Source: Paguma larvata (Eukaryota; Chordata; Mammalia; Carnivora; Viverridae). From it: 64,000 bases of DNA. The position numbers were made by a program, and so were the translations under genes. Shown piece after piece: positions 56,874-64,000 of the stretch; position 1 is the first letter of the stretch, and every line of letters begins with the position of its first letter. The stretch covers positions 66,747,312 through 66,811,311 of the forward strand of contig CM057826.1 of NCBI GenBank assembly GCA_030068075.1, written 5' to 3'. The notes below the pieces were generated by a model. It did no database searches and was not told where the DNA came from. It worked only from the letters and a program-made list of their open reading frames with translations.

Positions 56874-57090
56874 AACTTTCAGTACAAATATCACTTCTTC
56901 AGAGATGCCTTCTATGGCCTTATGATGGGGTCATTTTCCATTTTTTATACTTTCTGGAATGATTATCTGTTGATGCAGGCCTCATTCATTAGACTTTAAG
57001 CTCCCCCATCTGTTTTGCTCAGCACTTTACCCCAAACACCAACCAGGTGTTCGACGCATAGAACGTGCTCAAGTAAATATTTAATGACCT

Positions 57091-58732
57091 CAGGTGAACA
57101 TTATGGAACACTAGCCATGTGACTGCTTTACAACACCCAGACACTTACAAAGTAGATAAAACATTCTTTAAGAAAGTTACGGGAAAAGAGTAAAATCTTT
57201 TTGAGTTCTGCTAAATGTGGTAAAAGGTCAGTTAGGAAATTCCTTGGGAATTAAGCTTATTTTGAATACAGCAGATTGCATAAAAGAAATTGCCCCAGTA
57301 TTTGTTGGGTGGCTATTACAACTTTGACTGCTGTGTGCTATTTTTTTCCTCCCTATTATGAAAGGCCTTTGGAAATCTATTCTTATCCCTTGTTCATCCT
57401 CCTCCCTCAATGTACCGTTTATCAAATTATCAAGATATTTTTATATTTTTAACTTCTCTCATTTTCCTTGAGAGTAGGGAGCATGTCTAAACAGGGTCTT
57501 TTACAAACAAGGCTATTCAATACATGGTTTATGACTGACTTAATCTGTGATATATACAGAGGCTTTAGAAATTATGAATAAAATGAGAAATTTCACCAGG
57601 CAAGTTTACATGATACCATAAAAGCAAAAATATAGCGACTCCAAAAACCTGTTTCTAGCAGGATAGGTAGTAAAGCCTGTATTTCACACGAAAATTATCA
57701 GTTTCTTTCCTTCACATGAGATAAAGAAAAAATAAGGCTTAAAAATTTATAACATGGTATGGTGTGATAAAAAAAGGATAAATTTTAAATTATATACCAA
57801 TTATGTTTTCATTTGGTTATAAAGAGGTTTATAGATTATTTGTGTATCATACCATATGGTTATATTCTGCTTTGGGTTTTAAAAAATCTCAAATAGCAGT
57901 TATAATTATTGTAAGTTGATACCTTCACTCATTTATGTAAGTAAATAGAAGGCTAATTTGAAGAAGCATAATGGGAATTTTAAGAATGAAGGGAGAAATA
58001 CTACCTCCTGAGAATTAAAGTTCCTTATTACATACTCTTAATCTTAAATGGTAAGGAACGAAGTACCTTGGCACTGTTCTAGCCATAACATTTACATTCT
58101 CACATTATTTACATAGTGAATGGACAGAGGGCAGGGAAGGGAGAAAGGGACTAAATGAATGTGTGCCTACTGAGCACTCTAATACATAATAACACATCTG
58201 TTGTTTACTACCAATTACCTCAAAGTATATGTTACAAATTAATACTTTCTGGCATGTTATAAACTACTGCGTGCTTAAGCCCTGGTTTTTGTCTCAGATA
58301 GGACAGGGTCAATTTAACAAATAACTCCTGTTAGACAAAAAACAGATTGAATGAATAGAGTCACGTTTGGTGACTTTTGGAGGATGAGTAATCTGCAAAG
58401 AGCACTGATACTGTCTCACTAAAACTTTGAAATAATCACATTCAAACAATTAAAAAAAAGCACTAAGCATCCTTAAAGTTTCATACTAACTCATGGCAGG
58501 CAAGAATTTTGGTCTGTTTGTATAATGCATAGAGGTTTGCATAAGATACAGTTCTTTCTTCATTTGTGCAGTATAAAGAAGTGAATCAGTGAAAAATAAA
58601 AATGTAAAATGAACAAAAGGGTGAAACAACTTATGATTATTTTCCTAGAAAGTCCTTAGTCATCTAATGGCATTCAATCAGCACTCTGGACAGCAGATAA
58701 AAGGCCTATTTCATTTTTAATTAATTTATCTA
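57091..58732. other. mostly unique sequence
   Basis: A weak sense L2-like word set (CCTTGAGAGTAGGGAGCATGTC, then CTATTCAATACATGG) lies at about 57465-57530. Elsewhere nothing is recognised. Confidence 0.4.
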
Positions 58733-58849
58733 TGTATTCATTCATTCACAAGGCAGATGTTTGTTAAACTCTTACTATATGAAAAGTTACCCAATAAAAA
58801 ATGCTCACAGAAAATCTGCACTATTTCCTTCCCACAAAAAGCAAATCAG

Positions 58850-58968
58850 ACTGTTCACAAGTAGGAGCAGGGTAAGGGCAGAGAGAAACAGGAAGAGAAA
58901 ATCCCAAGCAGGTTCCATGGTGTTAGCACAGAGCCCAAAGTATCTCCGAACTACGAGATCAAGGATCT
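58850..58968 (-). mobile_element. Truncated feline-type SINE (antisense)
   Basis: AGGAGCAGGGTAAGGGCAGAG, AATCCCAAGCAGGTTCCATGGTGTTAGCACAGAGCCC and CTACGAGATCAAGG match the middle of the antisense SINE. The A/T tail and the tRNA-like head are missing. A partial deletion after insertion is the simplest explanation. Confidence 0.75.
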
Positions 58969-59040
58969 CGCAGGCTGAGGAATGAACAAAATAAAATCAA
59001 TATCCTCATGGAACTTACAATCCAGTTGGCAGAGATGGAC

Positions 59041-59263
59041 AAAAAGCAAACCAGGGGAGCCCGGGTGACTCAGTCGGTTAAGCGCGGACTTTGGCTCAGG
59101 TCCTGATCTCGCACTCCATGAGTTTGAGCCCCGCGTCAGGCTCTGTGCTGTCAGCTCAGAGCCTGTAGCCTGCTTCAGATTCTGTGTCTCCCTCTCTCTC
59201 TCCCCCTCCCCGACTCATGCTCTGTCTCTGTCTCAAAAAAAAAAAAAAAAAAAAGCAAACCAG
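59041..59263 (+). mobile_element. Feline-type SINE with perfect target duplication
   Basis: The body (59055-59249) starts GGGAGCCCGGGTGACTCAGTC, has GTTTGAGCCCCGCGTCAGGC and CTGTCAGCTCAGAGCC, and ends in a poly-A run. The 14-bp duplication AAAAAGCAAACCAG is identical at 59041-59054 and 59250-59263. It also keeps several CpGs, so it is among the youngest insertions here. Confidence 0.96.
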
Positions 59264-59269
59264 TATTTT

Positions 59270-59300
59270 ATTTATATATGCATATGTATATATATACACC

Positions 59301-59332
<32 letters not shown>

Positions 59333-59340
59333 GATATTTG
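59270..59340. repeat. (TA)n/(CA) microsatellite
   Basis: TATATGCATATGTATATATATACACC is followed by a run of about twelve TA units ending ACACACAGA. It is nearly pure alternating purine-pyrimidine DNA. Confidence 0.9.
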
Positions 59341-59462
59341 TACATGCACATATATGCAAATGCAGATATAAATAAATAAAATAAATGTCAGGTCATGATA
59401 AGGAGTGATGAAAAAACAAGCAGGGTAAAGCTTATAGGGAATGCCATGATGGGGGGTTGAGG

Positions 59463-59570
59463 AAGGGTCCAAAGTCACACAACTAACATTGTATAGAGCC
59501 AGGATTCAAACACAGAGCATTCCAACGCTACATCTGTGGTCTTAACGACTATGCTAAAGCTAGGAGGCTC
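59463..59570 (-). mobile_element. MIR SINE 5' half (antisense)
   Basis: AAAGTCACACAACTAACATTGTATAGAGCCAGGATTCAAACACAGAGCATTCC and GTGGTCTTAACGACTATGCTA match antisense MIR (AAGGTCACACAGCTAGTAAGTGGCAGAGCCGGGATTCGAACCC, TGCTCTTAACCACTATGCTA), including the tRNA-derived region. Confidence 0.88.
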
Positions 59571-60374
59571 TGCAAAGGCTAAACTTCTAGCCTGTTAGAG
59601 TTGGCAGTGCAGACGGAGACAGTCTGATCAGGACAGAAACACTGTGAAAGGGAAAGCTGAGAATGAAAAAGGCTTCTCACAGTGCTCTGTATCTTATGAA
59701 GAATGAATAATATTTAAAAACAAAAATTGGGTAAGCCTCCTCCCCCCAGCAATTCTCATAATTGGTATGGTGAGTCAATGCCTAGTAAATGGCAAAGGCT
59801 TGGATGCCCTAGTTCCATATGCTGACTGCTCTGATCCTGCCTTAGAGGCCAGAGAGTAGGAAGCAATTTGCAAGTGAGGTTAGGCTTGTTTCTGTGTCAT
59901 CCATGTTCTAACATATTTCTTAGAGGCTAGAATTTCCATTTGATCAAGACTAATGAGAAAAAGCTAGCCTAGCTACTCTAGCATAAATCAGATTTCATTG
60001 GAGAACTTGAATACAACCAACAGTCACCTAAATCTCTGGAGTAATCCTGAACCCAATTCCACAGGTCTACGCGTGATCTCCTGCCTGTTGTACAGACACA
60101 GTATGAGCGAGGATTCAAGAAGACCACATGGACCAACTGCAGAAAAGAGTCAAGGTGCCAGCCCTACACCATGGAACTGTGAGGAAAGGAATCATCCCAG
60201 GAATATATGGATGTAAGATCTGTAAAGGATTCTCTTATCCCTATAATAAGACTTTCTCTAGATCAGTATTTATTAAATGGTCTTAAGTTTTGCTTCCTAA
60301 CAGAAATTTCCACGTGATTGATCATCCTTACAAATAGGAAGAAACTGGAAATATATCCAACACATAGTTTAAAT
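59571..60374. other. unique sequence, nothing recognised
   Basis: No repeat or gene recognised. The 72-codon plus frame at 59998-60216 has no splice support. Confidence 0.5.
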
Positions 60375-60590
60375 GTTTTGCTTAGATTCCCAGACTTTGT
60401 CATTAACTCAATCTAGACTCGAATCTTCCCTTACCGGGCTGTATGTCACTGGACAAGTTACTTACTTTTTTTGTGGCTCAATTTCCCCTACTGTAAAGTG
60501 GTACTGTTCTCATCAAAATATGAGGACTAAAAAAGATAGTGAATGCACATGCCAAATAGTAAGCACTTGACGAATGCGTGATAGCCATCT
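60375..60590 (+). mobile_element. MIR SINE
   Basis: AGACTCGAATCTTCCCTTACCGGGCTGTATGTCACTGGACAAGTTACTTAC, GTGGCTCAATTTCCCCTACTGTAAAGTGG and TAGTAAGCACTTGACGAATGCG follow the sense MIR from core to 3' end. The 65-codon open frame at 60373-60570 is MIR-derived. Confidence 0.82.
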
Positions 60591-60639
60591 TTTGGGGAGC
60601 CTACTTCACGTATGTCCCAGCCTCAGAATCATCCCCTCA

Positions 60640-61150
60640 CACACTGAGACTGGCTCTTGTAAATCTATGTAACAATGATCCTGCATATTCTTCTCTGTCT
60701 AGCCATCTTATTGATTAAAACGGGGGTAGAGACCTAACATAAGCCGGGTCAATCAATTCTTTCTGCCAGAAATTTGAAGTTAGACCTCAAAGATTAATTA
60801 GTTTCTGTAGATGCTAGGCCTGGAAAGTTATATTGATTCAAATGTCACTTGAGGGCCCTTTGCAAATGGGGCAGAGGAATACAGTCTTCATATCAAGAGG
60901 GAAATGAAGCAGCAAAACAGAAAGAGGAAATAATGAGAGACCGTGTAAACACAGAGGAAAAGACAGAAAGATGCTGTCTTGGTTCCTGAACACTTCCCAG
61001 TTCCTAATTCCAAAGGCTCCCAAGGCTGCTGAACTTCCTGCATCCTGAGTTAGGTGAGATAATTCTATTTTCTTATAATAAATCTCCTATGGCTTAAGTT
61101 AGCTTAAATCATTCCTGTTCTTTGTAATCAGAGTTCCTCAGAAAAAAAAA
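60640..61150 (+). mobile_element. LTR-like ancient repeat, family uncertain
   Basis: CATAAGCCGGGTCAATCAATTC, AAACACAGAGGAAAAGACAGAAAGATG, TTGGTTCCTGAACACTTCCC and ATGGCTTAAGTTAGCTTAAATC follow a common old LTR-like repeat (CAAGCCGGGCCAATGAG, ACACAGAGGAAAGCAGAG, TGCTTAAGCCAGTTTGAGTTGG). The subfamily is not certain. Confidence 0.45.
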
Positions 61151-62302
61151 ATGGTTATCTAAACATTTGTATTACTTTAATGTAAAAGTTCACTTTTGAC
61201 ATTCTGAACCAGAAATATATTTCCTGTAATTAACTGAATAAAAGTCAGAAATAATAGAGAAAAGGAATAGGCCAATTTCCCCCCATCATTTTCTATGTAA
61301 CAGAGGGCAAAGCCAGCCCTAGCTAAACTATGAAATAGCCTTAATGTGCTGCTATCCTCTTGTTTCCCTGCCGTTTCATTCTCAAGGACTGTTTACTGGA
61401 CGGCCCTAAATTCCTGAACAGTGTCTTGTACCTGCTGTGTCTTTCCTACCAGTAACCATACATCAAAACTTATCTGTCCTTTGACCACTTCTCCCAAATC
61501 CCTCATTTTTGTTTTCTAAGAAGGCAGCTAGATACCCTTGTACATTAACTCAAGACAACATGTTAATTGATTCTAATATCAGAAAAGGCTTCCTTTTTCA
61601 TTCTTGGAAACACACATGTGACTTTAGGGAAAAATCTTTTAATTAAAATGAATGAAACTAGTGATGGGAATTTCTGACACTGAATAAAGTAGCAGGATAA
61701 TTTTTAGAAAGGTGCTTTTGTGATATCTTTTGTTATGATAATCACATTGCATATGCAAATACCAAACTGCACTAGAAAAAAAAAGGTTAGAGAAGTATTG
61801 CATATTTTTGACATATTTGAAATTATTGAGCAGTCCTTTCTGTACTGTAGCAAAATTGGTTTAGAAGCTAAAAATGAAAGTACAGCTTAATATATTCAAA
61901 ATTGTAATCAAATGTTGGAACAAGAAAATCAGTCATAAATGCTTAGTCAACTAACTGAGATTATCACATTTATATGCTAATCCTGTGTTTTTTAATGAAC
62001 AGATAAAGCAGAAGGGGGTATCTAAACAATAGTGTATAAAAAATGAAAAAATAAATTTTCAAGCTCTAATTAAATGGAGAGGCAATAACAAAATACTGCT
62101 GCATTTCAGCAATTCTTTATCAAAAACAACAAAAAACCACCTTGGTGTATCTTTCTAAAATTACATTTCACAGGCTTCAGCATCCTCTTCTGTTTATAAA
62201 GAGTCCAGATGTTCAACATAAGCAGAGACATCACAGCAAATACCATCTGGCCTTCTTCCCCGAATCTCCTAATTGGTCAGAAGATGCATTTCTTACAGAA
62301 GG
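61151..62302. other. unique AT-rich sequence, nothing recognised
   Basis: No repeat or gene recognised between the LTR-like repeat and the split MIR. Confidence 0.5.
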
Positions 62303-62645
62303 CAGTTCCGTGCAGTGATTTAGAGTGTGGGCTCTGGAACCAGAGGGCCAGGATCCGTATCTGGGATCCGCCACGTTCTTTTAAAAAGATCTTCGGCAAG
62401 AAAATCAACCTCTCTAACTGTAAGTTTCCTCATGTGTAAAATGGGCCTAGCAATAATACCTACTGTTGTTTTGAAGATTTATTCATTCACCAGTAAGCGT
62501 CTGGCACTCTTCCAGGTTTTTGGAACAGTGAACACTATAGGTACAAATCATTGCTCTCATGAAGCTTACATTCTCAGATACTACACCTCAAGTATTTAAT
62601 TAGCAGAGTGCCTGGTACTCAGTAAGTTGTCAATAAAGGTCAGCT
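62303..62645 (+). mobile_element. MIR SINE split by an L2 fragment
   Basis: The 5' part (62303-62480) reads GTGCAGTGATTTAGAGTGTGGGCTCTGGAACCAGAGGGCC, AACCTCTCTAACTGTAAGTTTCC and AATACCTACTGTTGTTTTGAAGATT. The 3' end (about 62590-62645) reads GCAGAGTGCCTGGTACTCAGTAAGTTGTCAATAAAGGTCAGCTGG. Together they make a nearly full-length MIR. The middle is an antisense L2 piece. Confidence 0.82.
62481..62580 (-). mobile_element. L2 3' end nested in MIR (antisense)
   Basis: ATTCATTCACCAGTAAGCGTCTGGCACTCTTCCAGG, GGAACAGTGAACACTATAGG and TTGCTCTCATGAAGCTTACATTCTCAG follow the antisense L2 3' end block for block. Confidence 0.78.
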
Positions 62646-62689
62646 GGTAGGATTACTAACACTTGAATGAGACAGAATAAAACACCAGC

Positions 62690-62840
62690 ATTCAAATGAT
62701 GGGAATGTGTCAGAATGAAGTCAGCACATCTAAGATCTAGCAGTGGCCCTGCCATTAACTGTTTAGATAACCTTCATCCAATCTCTGAGCCTCAATTATT
62801 TAATCTATAAATTGATTTTAAGGTTCCTTTCACTGAATAT
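62690..62840 (+). mobile_element. MIR SINE core
   Basis: CTAGCAGTGGCCCTGCCATTAACTGTTTAGATAACC and TCCAATCTCTGAGCCTCAATTATTTAATCTATAAATTG match sense MIR (GGCTCTGCCACTTACTAGCTGTGTGACC, TAACCTCTCTGTGCCTCAGTTTCCTCATCTGTAAAATG). Confidence 0.75.
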
Positions 62841-63175
62841 ATGGCAATTTATGAGAGACATAAAAGGTGAGGTTTTAAAAACATTAAAGAAAATATTTCA
62901 CTTTGTGTGTTTTGCTTTATCTTATCATTTAAATGATACAAAGCTGCATTAAGCACAAGAATATATTTTTAGTACACTGAAAGCTTAGGGAGAGCTCAAA
63001 TGCTAGGTAATCAGCTGTAGGTTTTCAAATGAATAGAGAAAAGCATTCAAGAATCACTGGAAAAATGTAAATGATCAATATCATACCCAAATCTTTAGCT
63101 TCATGAAATATGAAATCACAAAAAACCAAAAATGAGACAGAAGCAGCATGTTATATTTATCTTAAAAAGTATACT
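62841..63175. other. unique AT-rich sequence, nothing recognised
   Basis: No repeat or gene recognised. Confidence 0.5.
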
Positions 63176-63374
63176 GGGGCACTTGGGTAGCTCAATCGGT
63201 TAAGCATCCAACTTCGGCTTAGGTCATGATCTGACAGTTCTTGAGTTCAAGCACTGGCTCCATGCTGACAACTTGGGAGCCTGCTGGGATTCTTTCTTTC
63301 CCCTTCTCTTTACTGCCCCCCACCCCGACCCCTGTTCAAGCTCAAGCTTTCATTCTTAAATAATTTAAAAAAAA
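63176..63374 (+). mobile_element. Feline-type SINE (diverged)
   Basis: GGGGCACTTGGGTAGCTCAATCGG, GGCTTAGGTCATGATCTGACAGTTC, CATGCTGACAACTTGGGAGCCTGC and a C-rich segment lead to AAATAATTTAAAAAAAAAG. Many substitutions and a decayed tail mark it as older than the copy at 59 kb. Confidence 0.9.
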
Positions 63375-64000
63375 AGTTTATCTTTTCTTTGCTTTCCATG
63401 GATACCAAACAAAGAACATGGCAGAAAACCAACTTTTAAAAGAAACCCAAATAAAAATAAATATTGCAGTACGATTCATCAGCAATAAAACCAAAAATAC
63501 TATTACCATTTACATCTAGTATAATGTCAAACTTCAATCCACTTACCAAAATTAGTCAGGCTTAATACATTTTTTAGAGTGATATCAAACAATCCAGTTA
63601 CATATCACTTTAAGTAAATGCACAGATACCCCAAAGTTTTTCAGTATTCTTCAAATATTTATATAAAGTATAAGTAGGCAAGAAAATTTCATGGTGGTCT
63701 ATAAAATAATTATGAAGAAAATGTAGTTGATTTATCACTGAACTCAAACAAAATAATCTAGTAATTCACTAGCTATAAACAGAAATAGTTTCAATTAGAA
63801 ACTTAAGATTATCCAGAGAACCCTTCTAGAAGTTAAATGGAAATTACAACAAGAACATTTTCCAAAAGCAGGCCAATTTCATTATGCAATTACTTGTTTC
63901 CATTTTATAGCTGTCACACTTGTTTATCTATAATGAAACATTGCTCTGCTTTTCTCGTGGTAATCAAAACAATACAACAAAGCTAAAGGAAGAAAATGTG
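63375..64000. other. unique AT-rich sequence to window end
   Basis: No repeat or gene recognised. Confidence 0.5.

Larger units (their letters stand above)
55870..57090 (+). mobile_element. L2 LINE remnant split by two SINEs
   Basis: Left part: AATCCGATCATTCCTACTCAAAACCGTATAGTGGCTTCGCC, TAGGGTCAAGACCAACCTCCTGGACCTGGCCTGCC and GCTACCTCTCCAGCC match L2 ORF2/3' sequence. The right part resumes at about 56874 with CAGTACAAATATCACTTCTTCAGAGATGCCTTC, ATTAGACTTTAAGCTCC and ACGCATAGAACGTGCTCAAGTAAATATTTAATGA. The two halves are collinear in the L2 consensus, and the SINE pair (about 56451-56856) lies between them. Confidence 0.8.
58733..59460 (-). mobile_element. L2 3' end (antisense) interrupted by SINEs
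   Basis: TATTCATTCATTCACAAGGCAGATGTTTGTTAAACTCTTACTATATG begins the match. After a SINE fragment it resumes with GAATGAACAAAATAAAATCAATATCCTCATGGAACTTACAATCC (58980-59025). After the second SINE and an AT repeat it ends with AAATAAATAAAATAAATGTCAGGTCATGATAAGGAG and AAACAAGCAGGGTAAAG. The three pieces are collinear in antisense L2. Confidence 0.7.

Noticed and set aside
59156..59375. Opposing open frames with Tyr-Ile repeats
   Set aside because: They are translations of the SINE poly-A tail and the adjoining (TA)n microsatellite.
62209..62599. Two overlapping plus-strand open frames of 76 and 90 codons
   Set aside because: Both are translations of the split MIR and the L2 piece nested in it.

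Overview
This is a noncoding stretch of a cat-family (feliform carnivore) nuclear genome. The species call rests on fifteen tRNA-derived SINEs. They share the carnivore head (GCCTGGGTGGCTCAGTC), and the body (GCTGACAGCTCAGAGCC) and tail (AATAAATAAACATTAAAA) are the feline type, not the dog or bear/mustelid types. The DNA is AT-rich and full of ancient mammalian repeats (MIR, L2, L3/CR1, L1M, MLT1, Tigger- and hAT-type transposons). There are no bacterial-type operons, no CRISPR arrays, no rRNA and no functional tRNA genes. The window reads as intergenic sequence or one or more very long introns.

Layout: 1-10 kb is mostly unique DNA with scattered MIR/L2. It holds the best exon-like signals: a 192-bp open segment with good splice sites on + (5779-5970) and a CpG-dense 111-bp segment on - (4624-4734). 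From 10-14 kb there is a dense cluster with an L1 carrying a SINE that itself carries another SINE, a SINE pair, and a second L1 tail. From 15-21 kb come a long L2, an L3/CR1 reverse-transcriptase fossil on - and a complete MLT1 solo LTR. From 22-28 kb come a three-copy 62-bp tandem repeat, a SINE, a short L1 with target duplication and a G-quadruplex tract, and a long antisense L1. From 28-42 kb unique DNA alternates with L2, MIR and SINEs, plus a perfect AT palindrome near 37.7 kb. From 42-49 kb there are a hAT-type and a Tigger-type element, an antisense L1 and a CpG-retaining unique block (46.9-47.4 kb). From 48-55 kb is the longest repeat-poor stretch. From 55-60 kb an L2 is split by two SINEs placed at one site, and another L2 by a SINE. 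From 60-64 kb are MIRs (one split by an L2), an LTR-like element and a last SINE.

No complete protein-coding gene can be supported. Nearly all open frames of 60-137 codons are chance frames or SINE/MIR/L2 translations. I found no undescribed biological system. The points worth checking are the exon-like segments, the CpG-retaining and motif-rich unique blocks, the young tandem repeat and the nested insertions. Repeat family names come from my memory of consensus sequences without a database search, so boundaries are approximate (about 10-40 bp) unless target duplications fix them.
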